A stretch of 64,000 bases of DNA from an uncultured Sphingomonadales bacterium. GTDB lineage: Bacteria > Pseudomonadota > Alphaproteobacteria > Sphingomonadales > Sphingomonadaceae. The first letter of the stretch is position 1. Every line of letters starts with the position of its first letter. Where the stretch lies: positions 1-64,000 of the forward strand of contig CAILBC010000012.1 in assembly GCA_903832325.1 (NCBI GenBank). The letters are read 5' to 3'. Positions 27,451 through 37,011 of this stretch are shown here, piece by piece. The notes beneath the pieces are model-generated. The model saw only the letters and a program-made list of their open reading frames with translations, had not been told where the DNA came from and ran no database searches. Both the position numbers and the translations under genes were made by a program.

Positions 27451-29883
27451 ATGGCAACCGACCTGCCCCCCGAAATTGGCGCGTGGTTCGCCGCGCGCGG
27501 CTGGCGGGTGCGGGGGCACCAGGCGGATATGCTGGCGGCGGCGGCGCGGGGGGATCATGCGCTGCTGGTGGCCGATACCGGGGCGGGCAAGACGCTGGCC
27601 GGGTTTTTGCCGACGCTGGCCGATTTCGCACCGTCCCGGCTGAATGGGGCTGCACCGCCCGAGGGGCTGCACACGCTGTACATTTCGCCGTTGAAGGCGC
27701 TGGCGCACGATGTGAAGCGCAATCTGCTGACTCCGGTCGAGGAGATTGGCCTGAATATCCGCATCGAAACGCGCAGCGGCGACACGCCGAGCGATCGCAA
27801 GGCGCGCCAGCGCGTGCGCCCGCCGCATATCCTGCTGACCACGCCCGAATCGCTGTCGCTGTTGCTCAGCTATCCCGAAAGTGCCGATCTGTTTGCCGGG
27901 CTGCGGCGCGTGGTGATCGACGAAGTGCATGCCTTTGCCACAACCAAGCGCGGCGATCTGCTGGCCCTGGCGCTGGCGCGGTTGCAAACGTTCAGCCCCG
28001 GGCTGCGGCGCGTCGCATTGTCCGCCACGCTCGGCGATCCCCAGGCGTTTCGCACCTGGTTGGCGCCAGAGGGCGATGCGGCGCGCGTGGCCCTGGTGGA
28101 AGGAGAGCGTGGCGCGCCGCCAGTGGTCGAAATTCTGGAACCGGTCGATGCCAGGGTGCCCTGGGGCGGGCATGCCGGCAGCTGGGCGGTGCCGCAGGTC
28201 TATGATCTGATCCGGCGGCATCGCACCACGCTGATTTTCACCAACACGCGGTTTCTGGCCGAATATCTGTTTCAGCAACTCTGGGATGTGAACGAGGATA
28301 CGCTGCCGATCGGCATCCACCACGGATCGTTGAGCCGCGAGGCGCGCGCCAAAGTGGAAGGCGCGATGGCGCAGGGCAAATTGCGCGCGCTGGTCTGCAC
28401 CGCCAGCCTCGATCTCGGAGTCGATTGGGGCGATATCGACCTGGTGGTGCAAATGGGTGCGCCAAAGGGATCATCGCGCCTGTTGCAGCGAATCGGCCGC
28501 GCCAATCACCGGCTCGATTGCCCCAGCCGCGCGGTGCTGGTGCCGGGCAACCGCTTTGAATTCATCGAAGCACTGGCCGCGTGCGATGCCGTGGCCGAAG
28601 GCCAGCGCGATGCCGACGAATTCCGCCCTGGCGCGTTCGACGTGCTGGCCCAGCACGTGATCGGCTGCGCCTGCGCCGGCCCGTTTGACGAGGCCGCGCT
28701 GCTGGCTGAAGTGCGCGGATCGTGGTCCTATCGCTGGCTCGATGCCGAAAGCTGGCAGCGCGTGCTCGAATTCGTGGCGACGGGGGGCTATGCGCTGCGC
28801 GCCTATGACCGGTTTCGCCGCATCGTGCGCGATCGCACCGGAATGTGGCGCCTGACCGACCCGGCCCACGCCGCGCGCCACCGGATCAACGCCGGGATCA
28901 TCATCGATTCGGAAATGCTGGAAGTGCGGTTTCGCAACGGCCGGTCGCTGGGCAAAGTGGAGGAAAGTTTTGGCGCGCAGCTGTCGCCGGGCAATTCGTT
29001 CCGCTTTGCCGGGATGGACCTCGAAGTGGAATCGCTGCGCGACGGCGCGGTGATTGTGCGCGCCGCGACCAGGGCGGGGCAGATCCCAAGCTATATGGGC
29101 GCGCGCATGCCGCTGACCACGCATCTGGCCGAACGCGTGCGCGCGCTGATGGTCGATCGCGCCGGGTGGGCGCGGATGCCCGACGATGTGCGCGAATGGC
29201 TGGAAATGCAGGATTGGCGCAGCCGGCTGCCCGGGCCGAACCAGTTGCTGGTGGAAAGCTTTCCCCACGGCGGGCGCGCCTATACCGCGTTTTACACGTT
29301 CGAAGGATGGAATGCGAACCAGTCGCTGGGCATGCTGCTGACCCGCCGGATGGAAAGCGCCGGGCTGTCGCCGATGGGCTTTGTTGCCAACGATTATGCG
29401 CTGGCGGTTTGGGGGCTGAAGCCGGTGGACGACCCCGCGCCGCTGCTGTCGCCCGATATCCTGACTGACGAATTTGCCGACTGGGTGCAGAATTCCTATC
29501 TGCTGCGCCGCGCCTTTCGCGAGGTCGCGGTGATTTCGGGGCTGGTCGAGCGGCAATTGCCCGGACAGCGCAAGACCGGGCGGCAAGTGACGTTTTCGAC
29601 CGACCTGATTTATGATGTGCTACGCAAGTATGAGCCCGATCATGTGCTGATCGGCGCGGCCTGGGCCGACGCGCGCGCCCGGTTGACCGATCTGGGCCGG
29701 CTGACCGCGCTGCTCGATCGCGCGGCGGCGCAGCTGGTGCATGTTGTGCTCAACCGGGTGAGCCCGATGGCGGTGCCGCTGATGGTGATGATCGGGCGCG
29801 AAAGCCTGCCGCTGGGTGCCGCCGACGAAGACCTGCTGATCGAGGCGGAGAGCCTGGGTGCCATGGCCATGCGGCCCGGCTGA
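27451..29883 (+). CDS. Lhr-type DEXH helicase (ligase-associated type)
   Basis: An 810-residue superfamily 2 helicase. Visible motifs are the Q-like GWRVRGHQADML, Walker A ADTGAGKTLAG, DEVH (VIDEVHAF), SAT (ALSATLGD) and motif VI QRIGRANHRLD. The winged-helix and Lhr-core C-terminal region follow (PTYR-like SFPHGGRAYTAFYTFEGW). The length and core match ligase-associated DNA damage response DEXH helicases, which usually sit with an ATP-dependent DNA ligase, nuclease and phosphoesterase. Those partners are not in this window, so the name rests on similarity only. Confidence 0.88.
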   Translation: MATDLPPEIGAWFAARGWRVRGHQADMLAAAARGDHALLVADTGAGKTLAGFLPTLADFAPSRLNGAAPPEGLHTLYISPLKALAHDVKRNLLTPVEEIGLNIRIETRSGDTPSDRKARQRVRPPHILLTTPESLSLLLSYPESADLFAGLRRVVIDEVHAFATTKRGDLLALALARLQTFSPGLRRVALSATLGDPQAFRTWLAPEGDAARVALVEGERGAPPVVEILEPVDARVPWGGHAGSWAVPQVYDLIRRHRTTLIFTNTRFLAEYLFQQLWDVNEDTLPIGIHHGSLSREARAKVEGAMAQGKLRALVCTASLDLGVDWGDIDLVVQMGAPKGSSRLLQRIGRANHRLDCPSRAVLVPGNRFEFIEALAACDAVAEGQRDADEFRPGAFDVLAQHVIGCACAGPFDEAALLAEVRGSWSYRWLDAESWQRVLEFVATGGYALRAYDRFRRIVRDRTGMWRLTDPAHAARHRINAGIIIDSEMLEVRFRNGRSLGKVEESFGAQLSPGNSFRFAGMDLEVESLRDGAVIVRAATRAGQIPSYMGARMPLTTHLAERVRALMVDRAGWARMPDDVREWLEMQDWRSRLPGPNQLLVESFPHGGRAYTAFYTFEGWNANQSLGMLLTRRMESAGLSPMGFVANDYALAVWGLKPVDDPAPLLSPDILTDEFADWVQNSYLLRRAFREVAVISGLVERQLPGQRKTGRQVTFSTDLIYDVLRKYEPDHVLIGAAWADARARLTDLGRLTALLDRAAAQLVHVVLNRVSPMAVPLMVMIGRESLPLGAADEDLLIEAESLGAMAMRPG

Positions 29884-29906
29884 TCCGGATTTGCCCCAAA
29901 CTGGCG

Positions 29907-29936
29907 AAAAAAGAGGGCCGGACTTGCGTCCGACCC
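29907..29936 (-). terminator. Intrinsic terminator of the tonB-exbBDD operon
   Basis: GGGCCGGAC (29915-29923) pairs with GTCCGACCC (29928-29936), with one mismatch and a TTGC loop. On the minus strand the stem is followed by TCTTTTTT (complement of 29907-29914), so it is a proper terminator for the leftward exbD. It may also slow transcripts arriving from the convergent helicase. Confidence 0.8.
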
Positions 29937-30005
29937 CCATGATTCCGTCCGGCCAACCGGGACTATCCGGCGCCTTAGCACCAGTTCCGGTTATTGGGCT
30001 CTGAT

Positions 30006-30443
30006 CTACTGGGCTTTGGTGAAGCCGGCGTAGTTTTCGTTACCGACAAAGCCGAATTTCGTCAGCTTCAGATCGGTGATCATCTTGAGGATCTGGTTGG
30101 CCACTTCGTAGTTGGCATAGGCTTCGGGCTGAAACTGGAGTTCCGGCTCGACCGCCATGGCCTTCGTTGCCTGAAGCAGCGAGACCAGATTGCCCTGGGT
30201 AACCGGCGCACCGTTCCACATGATCGTGTTGGTCGCGGTCAAGACCAGCTTGTTCTTGATCGGATCAACATGGACCTTGTTGTCCGGCGGGGTCGCCTGG
30301 GGCAGGTTCATGTTCACCGAGTGGGTGGCCACGGGGATCGTGATGATGAACATGATGAGGAGAACGAGCATGACGTCGATCAACGGCGTCGTGTTCATTT
30401 CCATCATCGGCGAACCATCGTCCTTGCCGCCGCTCATTGCCAT
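30006..30443 (-). CDS. exbD: ExbD-type biopolymer transport protein (distal copy)
   Basis: A 145-residue inner-membrane protein with one N-terminal helix and a periplasmic domain. The membrane motif NTTPLIDVMLVLLIMFIITIP contains the essential aspartate. ExbD couples the proton-motive force, with ExbB, to TonB. AAGGAG lies before the ATG. It is the last of a leftward tonB-exbB-exbD-exbD operon and is closed by a terminator. It differs from the upstream copy mainly in the periplasmic domain. Confidence 0.93.
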   Translation of the reverse strand: MAMSGGKDDGSPMMEMNTTPLIDVMLVLLIMFIITIPVATHSVNMNLPQATPPDNKVHVDPIKNKLVLTATNTIMWNGAPVTQGNLVSLLQATKAMAVEPELQFQPEAYANYEVANQILKMITDLKLTKFGFVGNENYAGFTKAQ

Positions 30444-30519
30444 GGGTGGTACTCCTTGAATCTTTAGATCAGTTTGATCTCAACCGGTCGGGTCAAGCCC
30501 GGGCTTGAAAGCCTTGCGC

Positions 30520-31047
30520 TTAACCGTTCGGATCGACCGGGGTAGAGATGAAGCCGACCTTGGGATAACCCGCAATCTGCACGTTGTAGATCGCCCCCGC
30601 GATGCACTTCCACGGAACGTGGACGTCGCCGCGGATGTGAACTTCGGGAATCTTTTCCGGGTCCATGTTGGCTGCACCACCTTCGCGCTTCACGATCGCG
30701 TCGAGCCGGGCGAACGCCGCATCATACAGCTCTTTGCTGTCGACCGGTGTGGTGTTGTTGACATAGATCCGGCATTCGCCGGTTGGCGAAGAACCCTGAT
30801 ACCCGGGCTGCTTGGGGCTGCGGCCGGCCGCGTCGGTCGAGACCACCGCAAGCTGCAGGTTTTCCACCTTGTCCTGGGTTTCTTCGGACTTGAGGACGGG
30901 AACCTTGAGCTTTTCGACGGTCTGGATCGCCACCGGAACCGCAATGAGGAAGATGATCAGCAGCACGAGCATCACGTCCACGAGCGGCGTGGTATTGATG
31001 TCCGACATCGGGCGTTCTTCTCCGCCGCCGCCTACAGACATTGCCAT
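30520..31047 (-). CDS. exbD: ExbD-type biopolymer transport protein (proximal copy)
   Basis: A 175-residue ExbD with the membrane motif INTTPLVDVMLVLLIIFLIA carrying the proton-path aspartate. It is about 30 residues longer than the distal copy because of a segment around residues 72-100 (Gly/Ser/Pro-rich, one Cys in TGECRIY), and a second Cys lies in VPWKCIAG. These two cysteines could form a periplasmic disulphide. Two dissimilar ExbDs beside one ExbB are known in several proteobacteria. Confidence 0.92.
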   Translation of the reverse strand: MAMSVGGGGEERPMSDINTTPLVDVMLVLLIIFLIAVPVAIQTVEKLKVPVLKSEETQDKVENLQLAVVSTDAAGRSPKQPGYQGSSPTGECRIYVNNTTPVDSKELYDAAFARLDAIVKREGGAANMDPEKIPEVHIRGDVHVPWKCIAGAIYNVQIAGYPKVGFISTPVDPNG

Positions 31048-31155
31048 TGGTTAAATCCTATCCGAGTCTGACCGCATGGAACCGACGAAAACCTGGGGTT
31101 CCACGCGCGTTTCCGGACAGGGTCGGCCCGATCGGGCCGACCCCGATGTTCCAGC

Positions 31156-31923
31156 TTACTTCTTGGGCGCAGTGGCCGGCGCAGCCGGCTTGGGCGCAGC
31201 GGCCGGCACAACCGGCTTCACCGCACCGTGCGAAGCGATGTTCGCCAGCACGTCGGTGCTGAAGCTGGTCAGCAGTTCGGCAATGCGCTTGTTGCGCGCC
31301 TGCAGATAGTTGTACGACAGCACCGCGGGAACCGCGACGAGCAGACCGAGCGCGGTCATGATCAGCGCTTCACCGACCGGGCCCGCAACCTTGTCGATCG
31401 AGGCAGACCCTGCCAGACCGATGTTGATCAGCGCGCCATAGATCCCGACCACGGTGCCGAACAGACCGATGAACGGTGCGGTTGCACCCACGGTTGCCAG
31501 GAACGGCAGGCCACCGGCCAGCTTGGCATTGATCGAATTTTCCGAGCGGGCGAGCGAACCGTGCAGCCAGTCATGGGCTTCGGTCTGGTCAACCAGCTTG
31601 GTGGTCTGGTCTTCGGCCAGGATGCCGTCGTCGACGATCTGGCGCCATGCGCTGTTCTTTTCGAGCTTCGACACGCCTTCCTTCAGCGTGGCTGCGCGCC
31701 AGAAATTGGCAACGCCGTTCTTGTACTGGCCAAAGATCTTAACCTGTTCGGCATACTTGGTGAACAGGATGAAGAACGAGCCGAACGACATGATCGCCAG
31801 GATCGAGAACGTGGCAAGCGGAATCCAGTTCGGCTTGCCGCCGGGGAACAGGACTTCGACGAGACCAAACTTGTTCTGCGGCGCTGCACTGGCCGCAGCT
31901 GCTGCGAGCGTCTGAATGAGCAT
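31156..31923 (-). CDS. exbB: ExbB, MotA/TolQ/ExbB proton channel family
   Basis: A 255-residue inner-membrane protein. Membrane segments are near residues 35-55 and in the C-terminal half: FLATVGATAPFIGLFGTVVGIYGAL, and EALIMTALGLLVAVPAVLSYN, the conserved pore helices. The N-terminus (QTLAAAAASAAPQ) may be an extra short hydrophobic segment. The C-terminus is Ala/Pro-rich. The ATG at 31923 has GAGAGGAAG upstream. It follows tonB by 96 bp and precedes exbD. Confidence 0.93.
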   Translation of the reverse strand: MLIQTLAAAAASAAPQNKFGLVEVLFPGGKPNWIPLATFSILAIMSFGSFFILFTKYAEQVKIFGQYKNGVANFWRAATLKEGVSKLEKNSAWRQIVDDGILAEDQTTKLVDQTEAHDWLHGSLARSENSINAKLAGGLPFLATVGATAPFIGLFGTVVGIYGALINIGLAGSASIDKVAGPVGEALIMTALGLLVAVPAVLSYNYLQARNKRIAELLTSFSTDVLANIASHGAVKPVVPAAAPKPAAPATAPKK

Positions 31924-32019
31924 TGGAGAACTTCCTCTCAAGAATTCATACAAAGGGATGAAACGGGATAAATGGGCTTTTGGTCCGGCAGAGCCGAAGG
32001 ATTGGGGCGCGGGGCCCGA

Positions 32020-32679
32020 TCAATCCTTCGGAATCTGCCAGCGGACCGAACTGACGTAGGAACCCGAAGTCGGATTGCCATCACCGTCTGTGGCCGGAGT
32101 GAAGCGCGCACGGCGCCGCATCAGGTCGCAGGTTGTCTTGTCCAGTTCGGGGCTGCCGCTGGACTTGGTGATTTCGCAGTTCGTCACTTTCCCGTCGCCG
32201 CCAAGCGTCAGCCGGAAGCCGGTAATGCCTTCCTGGCCAAGCTGTAGCGCACGCGTCGGGTAGTCGTTGTCCGAAGCCCAGTCACCCGGGCGTCCCTTCG
32301 GTGTCGCGCCCTTCGGCGTGAAACGCGGCGGGGGCGGCGCAGGCGGCGCAGGCGTGGCGACAAACGGCGGCGGCGCCGGAGTCGGCGGCGGCGGTGTCGA
32401 CACAGCCTGAATCGGCGGCGGCGCAAAGTTCAGTTGGATGGGTGGAGGCGGCGCCACAATCGGCGGAGGCGGAGGTGTATCCGTCTTCGGAGGTGGCGGC
32501 GGCGGTGGCGGCGGCTTGTCCGGGTCAATCTTGACCGCGGTTGCCACTTCCTTGATCTTCTTAAAGGCCGAATACGCGAGTCCGGAGATCAGCGCGTAGC
32601 CGACAACAACATGAAGAAGAGCAACGACGATGAGCGCGGTGATCTTGTTACCGCTCATCTGTTGGTCAGCGTAAGCCAT
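32020..32679 (-). CDS. tonB: TonB energy transducer
   Basis: A 219-residue periplasm-spanning protein. A membrane anchor at about residues 12-37 (TALIVVALLHVVVGYALISG, with the His typical of TonB) is followed by a proline-rich spacer (about 54-120, with a run of nine prolines) and a C-terminal TonB domain (about 140-219: YPTRALQLGQEGITGFRLTL). It transmits energy from ExbB-ExbD to receptors such as the one at the right edge. First gene of the operon. Confidence 0.94.
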   Translation of the reverse strand: MAYADQQMSGNKITALIVVALLHVVVGYALISGLAYSAFKKIKEVATAVKIDPDKPPPPPPPPPKTDTPPPPPIVAPPPPIQLNFAPPPIQAVSTPPPPTPAPPPFVATPAPPAPPPPRFTPKGATPKGRPGDWASDNDYPTRALQLGQEGITGFRLTLGGDGKVTNCEITKSSGSPELDKTTCDLMRRRARFTPATDGDGNPTSGSYVSSVRWQIPKD

Positions 32680-33028
32680 TCAGCTTCTTAACTCCATGAT
32701 CTTCCCTCTGACCCTGTCAGAAGGTACTACCCCAAGACAGGAACCATGACGGAGCCTCGAGCGGAATCACCGTCCCACCCGATTGGCCAATCCAGCGATT
32801 TCATTCCACCCTGCCGGCAACCCGGTCCACCGACATCGGGCGCGAACGACCCGGCGGCGGCATCAATCAAGCGTTGGTTTATAGTTTGCCCGATCTGGGG
32901 CAAGCTTTAACGTCGAAGGCATGGCCACGCAATTCCTTTATCGGTTCATATCAGATTCACGTTTCATTCCCTTATTGACAGCGCTTGCAGCACGCTGCGA
33001 AGGCCCTGCAACGCCACAGGACGCGAGC
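32680..33028. other. Divergent intergenic region upstream of tonB
   Basis: A 349-bp gap between leftward tonB and the rightward hypothetical gene. It has AT-richer patches (around 32870-32910 and 32930-32985) suited to promoters, but I see no clear Fur-type palindrome, -35/-10 pair, hairpin or small gene. An in-frame upstream extension of the rightward gene reaches 32921 without a convincing start. Confidence 0.5.
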
Positions 33029-33958
33029 ATGCCCAACCCCGTTTTCCACCCCCTTTGCCCCATTGCCGCAAGGCTTGCGCTGGTCATTTCGGCGATGGCG
33101 GTGGCCCTGCCCGCCACGGCCCGGAATGCGCCGGATTCCGCGCCTGCGAGCATCGTTCAGGGGCCCGTCGGGATGATCGATTCCGGGGTTACGGCACCCG
33201 CCGCGGCACCCGCACAGACGTATGCCGATCTGGTCGATCTGGCGCTGTCGAGCCCGGTCGTGGTTAAGGCCGTGGTGCACCGCCAGACACGCCTGAAGCC
33301 CGAGGTATCACCGGGCCTCGCCGCCGGTTATGCCCGACTTTATATTGAGGCCGATACCGCCGCGCTGCTTGTCGGGCCGGTGCTGGGCGAATCGCTTCGC
33401 TATCTTGCCGATGTGCCGCTCGATGCCGCGGGCAAAGTGCCAAAGCTGTCCAAATCCCCGGTCCTGCTGTTTGGCGCGACCGTTCCGGGCAAGCCGGGTG
33501 AGCTTTTGCTGACAGCATCCGACACGATGTTGCCATGGACCGCCGCCCTCGATGCCCGCGTGCGCGCCATCCTGACCGAACTGGTCAGCCCCGATGCACC
33601 GCCCCGAATCACCGCCCTGCGCGAGGCGCTGCACGTGCCAGGCAACCTGGTGGGTGAGGGCGAGACCCAGTTCTTCTTTGCCACCGACAATGCCAGGCCG
33701 ATGTCGATCACCGTGGTGCGCCGCCCCGGCGAACCGACCCGGTGGGGCGTGAGCTTCACCGAAATCGTCGATCAGGCGGCGCAGCCGCCCGCGCCCGAAA
33801 CGCTGGCGTGGTATCGTCTGGCCTGCTCGCTGCCGCAGGCGGTGCCCGACAAGGCGGCGATATCGGCAACCGAGGCCGACAAGCGCATCGCCGATGAGGA
33901 TTATCGCCTGGTGCGCGAATCGCTGGGCGCATGCCGGCGCAACCGCCGCGGCGGCTGA
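33029..33958 (+). CDS. Hypothetical exported protein
   Basis: A 309-residue protein with a likely signal peptide (ARLALVISAMAVALPATA, cleavage near residue 30). The mature part starts with a low-complexity stretch, then TYADLVDLALSSPVVVKAVV and a mixed alpha/beta region up to a Cys-containing C-terminus (RLACSLPQ and GACRRNRRGG). No motif points to an enzyme. The pattern resembles uncharacterised sphingomonad proteins next to homoserine dehydrogenase. The ATG at 33029 is preferred because it precedes the signal peptide. Confidence 0.7.
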   Translation: MPNPVFHPLCPIAARLALVISAMAVALPATARNAPDSAPASIVQGPVGMIDSGVTAPAAAPAQTYADLVDLALSSPVVVKAVVHRQTRLKPEVSPGLAAGYARLYIEADTAALLVGPVLGESLRYLADVPLDAAGKVPKLSKSPVLLFGATVPGKPGELLLTASDTMLPWTAALDARVRAILTELVSPDAPPRITALREALHVPGNLVGEGETQFFFATDNARPMSITVVRRPGEPTRWGVSFTEIVDQAAQPPAPETLAWYRLACSLPQAVPDKAAISATEADKRIADEDYRLVRESLGACRRNRRGG

Positions 33959-34096
33959 TGCCCCGGCAACAGGAGAGAACAAAAAACCGGTTCCCTCTGC
34001 ATCGCGCATTGGCTTAAGGCCGATCCGAGGGCGAAGGGGCCGCGGCGGCCCCGCCGGTGCGCAGTGTCGCATCGGGTGCGCCCACGTGGGGATGAC

Positions 34097-35413
34097 ATGA
34101 GCGAACCTTTGCGCATCGCGCTGGCAGGATTGGGCACGGTCGGGGCCGGGGTGGTCCGGCTGATCGAGGCCAATGCCGATCTGATTGCGCGCCGCGCCGG
34201 GCGGCCGATCGTGATAACCGCGATCAGCGCGCGCAACCGTGGCAAGAATCGCGGTTTTGATGCCGCGCGCTATGCCTGGGAAGACGATATGGTGATCCTG
34301 GGCGAACGCGATGACGTCGATGTCGTGGTCGAACTGGTCGGCGGCGCCGATGGCCCGGCGCTCGCGCTGGCACGCACCACGTTCGAAGCCGGCAAGGCAC
34401 TGGTGACCGCCAACAAGGCGATGATCGCCCATCACGGGCTGGAACTGGCCAAACGCGCCGAGGCGGCGCGCTGCGCCTTCCGTTTCGAAGCGGCAGTGGC
34501 CGGCGGCATCCCGGTGATCAAGGGGCTGAAAGAAGGCGCGGCGGCCAATTACATCCACCGCGTCTATGGCATCCTCAACGGCACCTGCAATTACATCCTG
34601 TCGACCATGGAAGACACCGGGCGCGATTTTGCCGATGTGCTGGCCGAGGCGCAAAGCCGCGGTTTTGCCGAAGCCGACCCCAGTTTCGACATCGATGGTG
34701 TCGATGCCGCGCACAAGCTGTCGATCCTTTCATCGATCGCGTTCGGCACCGCGCTCGATTTCGGCGCAGTGGCGATCACCGGCATCCGCCGCGTGCTGGC
34801 TGCCGATATCGCGCAGGCCGATGCCCTGGGCTATTACATCCGCCTGATCGGCATGGCGCAGATCGAAACCGACGCCGCGGGCAAACGCCGCCTGTTTCAG
34901 CGCGTGCACCCGCACCTGGTGCACCGCGATCATCCGCTGGCCCATGTCGACGGCGCGACCAACGCCGTTGTGGCCGAAGGCGATTTTGTCGGCCGCCTGC
35001 TGTTCCAGGGCGCCGGCGCCGGCGATGGCCCCACCGCCAGCGCGGTTGTGGCCGATCTGATCGACATTGCGCGCGGCGATATCGGCGCGCCGTTCTCGAT
35101 TCCCGCCGCCGAGCTGGAACAGGCCGCGCATGCCGACAGCGGCCATCGCACCGGCAAGGCCTATCTGCGCTTCACCGTGGCCGACCGCCCGGGGACGCTC
35201 GCCGAAATCGCTGCAGCGATGCGCGATGCCGGGGTTTCGATCGAAAGCCTGATCCAGAAAGGCCGCGTCGATGTGGATGGAGAAAGCCGCGCGCTGGTCT
35301 CTCTGGTCACCCACCACGGCCCCGAAAGCGCGATTGCCGAGGCCGTGCGCCTGCTCGATGGCTCGCCCAACCTGGCCGAGCCGCCGCTGGTGATGTATCT
35401 GCTGGAGGAATGA
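34097..35413 (+). CDS. hom: Homoserine dehydrogenase
   Basis: A 438-residue enzyme reducing aspartate semialdehyde to homoserine, the branch to threonine and methionine. NAD-binding GLGTVGAGVVRL is at the N-terminus. TANKAMIAHHG and AVAGGIPVIKGLKEG hold the catalytic region, and ILNGTCNYIL is a family mark. A C-terminal ACT domain (about 350-438, from YLRFTVADRPGTLAEIAAAM) implies feedback by an amino acid, usually threonine. The ATG at 34097 is preceded by GTGGGGA. Confidence 0.95.
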   Translation: MSEPLRIALAGLGTVGAGVVRLIEANADLIARRAGRPIVITAISARNRGKNRGFDAARYAWEDDMVILGERDDVDVVVELVGGADGPALALARTTFEAGKALVTANKAMIAHHGLELAKRAEAARCAFRFEAAVAGGIPVIKGLKEGAAANYIHRVYGILNGTCNYILSTMEDTGRDFADVLAEAQSRGFAEADPSFDIDGVDAAHKLSILSSIAFGTALDFGAVAITGIRRVLAADIAQADALGYYIRLIGMAQIETDAAGKRRLFQRVHPHLVHRDHPLAHVDGATNAVVAEGDFVGRLLFQGAGAGDGPTASAVVADLIDIARGDIGAPFSIPAAELEQAAHADSGHRTGKAYLRFTVADRPGTLAEIAAAMRDAGVSIESLIQKGRVDVDGESRALVSLVTHHGPESAIAEAVRLLDGSPNLAEPPLVMYLLEE

Positions 35414-35445
35414 CGTTCCGCCGCGCCGGCCGGACGCTCGCGCGG

Positions 35446-35952
35446 TCAGTTCCCGCGGATTTCGCCCCGGCCGATCAGATCGGCATCCGATCCGGCAGGC
35501 GCCGCCGGCAGCAGGCGGAAATTGATATCCGGCAGCATCGCCTGCGGGCACCCGCCCAGCCCGCAGCCCAGCCCGATGCTGTGCCCGGTGATCCGGTTGT
35601 GCATCACATCGGGGCCGCGCGGCACGCCATCGTTGAGATCGGTGGCCGATTTCAGCTCTGCGGGAATCGGCAGGCGATCCCTAGAATTGTCCTTTTTCTT
35701 GCCGCACACGGTGATCCCGCCCACCGCATCCTCTTCGGCACAGCGCGGTTCGCGGGGCGAAAGCAGAACCCGCTCGGCCAGGTTCGGCACGTCCTTTGAA
35801 CTGTCATTCGCATCGGTTAGGGGCAGCGACGGCGTCGGGACATGGTCTGCGTTGCGTGCCGGAATTGCGGGCGCGGCGGTCTGGGCCTGGGCTGGCGCTC
35901 CCGTTGCGGCAAGCACGGCCGCGGCGATCAGGGCGAGAGCTGCTCTCGACAA
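35446..35952 (-). CDS. Hypothetical exported Cys-containing protein
   Basis: A 168-residue secreted protein with signal peptide (ALALIAAAVLAATGAPAQAQ). The mature part has ERVLLSPREPRCAEEDAVGG, ITVCGKKKD and GHSIGLGCGLGGC, giving four or more cysteines. Two starts are possible. TTG 35952 has TGAGGAA at good distance. ATG 35982 lacks a clear ribosome site and lies in a palindromic GCATGC shared with a possible glpX start. I prefer TTG. Convergent with hom (32 bp apart), divergent from glpX. Function unknown. Confidence 0.65.
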   Translation of the reverse strand: MSRAALALIAAAVLAATGAPAQAQTAAPAIPARNADHVPTPSLPLTDANDSSKDVPNLAERVLLSPREPRCAEEDAVGGITVCGKKKDNSRDRLPIPAELKSATDLNDGVPRGPDVMHNRITGHSIGLGCGLGGCPQAMLPDINFRLLPAAPAGSDADLIGRGEIRGN

Positions 35953-36015
35953 AGCCGTGTTCCTCAGTCTAGGGCCATGCATACGTCTGCACGCCCATCA
36001 TCACAGGGAATTACC

Positions 36016-37011
36016 GTGACCCAGTCCATTGCACAACCCGCCGCGTCCCAGGTTCTCGATCGCGTGCTCGTGCTCGAAATGGTCCGCGTGACCGAAGCCG
36101 CCGCGATCGGCGCGTCAAAGCTGATCGGGCGCGGCGACGAAAAGGCTGCCGACCACGCCGCGGTCGAAGCGATGCGCGCTGCGCTGAACGAGCTGTACAT
36201 GGATGGCACCGTGGTGATCGGTGAAGGCGAACGCGACGAGGCACCGATGCTGTTCATCGGCGAAAAGGTCGGCCTGGCCCCCGGCAAAGGGCCAAAGATC
36301 GATATCGCGCTCGATCCGCTCGAAGGCACGACGATCACCGCCAAGGCCGGACCCAACGCGCTCGCCGTGCTTGCCGTGGCCGAAGAAGGCGGCCTGCTGA
36401 ACGCTCCCGATGTCTATATGGACAAGCTTGCCGTGGGCCCAGGCTATCCCGAGGGCATCATCGATCTGGACAAGTCCGTTACCGAAAACGTGACCGCCGT
36501 GGCCCGCGCCAAAGGTGTGGAACCGGGCGATATCACCGTCTGCGTGCTCGATCGCACCCGCCACAACGACATCATCGCCGAATTGCGCAGCCTGGGTTGC
36601 GGCATCACGCTGATCCCCGATGGCGATGTCGCCGGCGTGATTGCGGTGACCAACGAAGACACCGGGATCGACATGTACATGGGCCAGGGCGGCGCCCCCG
36701 AAGGCGTGCTGGCCGCCGCCGCGTTGCGTTGTGTCGGCGGACAGATGAAAGCCCGCCTGGTGTTCCGCAACGACGATGAACGCGGCCGCGCCCGCAAATG
36801 GGGTATCACCGACCTCAACAAGCAATACGACCTGATCGAACTGGCCAAAGGCGACTGCATCTTTGCCGCCACCGGCGTGACTGACGGTTCGCTGCTGGCC
36901 GGGGTGAAGCACCACAAATCGGGCGTGATGACCACCGAAAGCGTGGTGATGCGCGCGAGTTCCGGCACCGTGCGCTGGGTGAAGGGGGAACATCGCCGCC
37001 ACAAGGACTGA
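36016..37011 (+). CDS. glpX: Class II fructose-1,6-bisphosphatase
   Basis: A 331-residue gluconeogenic phosphatase, GlpX type. Metal and substrate motifs are GEGERDEAPML and IDIALDPLEGTTITA. Later blocks IPDGDVAGVIAV and QGGAPEGVLAAAALRC also match. The GTG at 36016 has CAGGGAA before it and begins VTQSIAQPAASQVLDRV, the common start. An ATG at 35977 would add 13 residues. Its stop codon is also the first triplet of a 105-bp palindromic repeat. Confidence 0.94.
   Translation: MTQSIAQPAASQVLDRVLVLEMVRVTEAAAIGASKLIGRGDEKAADHAAVEAMRAALNELYMDGTVVIGEGERDEAPMLFIGEKVGLAPGKGPKIDIALDPLEGTTITAKAGPNALAVLAVAEEGGLLNAPDVYMDKLAVGPGYPEGIIDLDKSVTENVTAVARAKGVEPGDITVCVLDRTRHNDIIAELRSLGCGITLIPDGDVAGVIAVTNEDTGIDMYMGQGGAPEGVLAAAALRCVGGQMKARLVFRNDDERGRARKWGITDLNKQYDLIELAKGDCIFAATGVTDGSLLAGVKHHKSGVMTTESVVMRASSGTVRWVKGEHRRHKD

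Noticed and set aside
33959..34096. SAM-type riboswitch upstream of homoserine dehydrogenase
   Set aside because: The leader has a GC-rich hairpin, but I could not match conserved positions of any SAM-responsive riboswitch class.
35977..36015. ATG 35977 as the glpX start
   Set aside because: The GTG at 36016 has a better ribosome site and gives the usual GlpX N-terminus; the longer form is kept only as an alternative.
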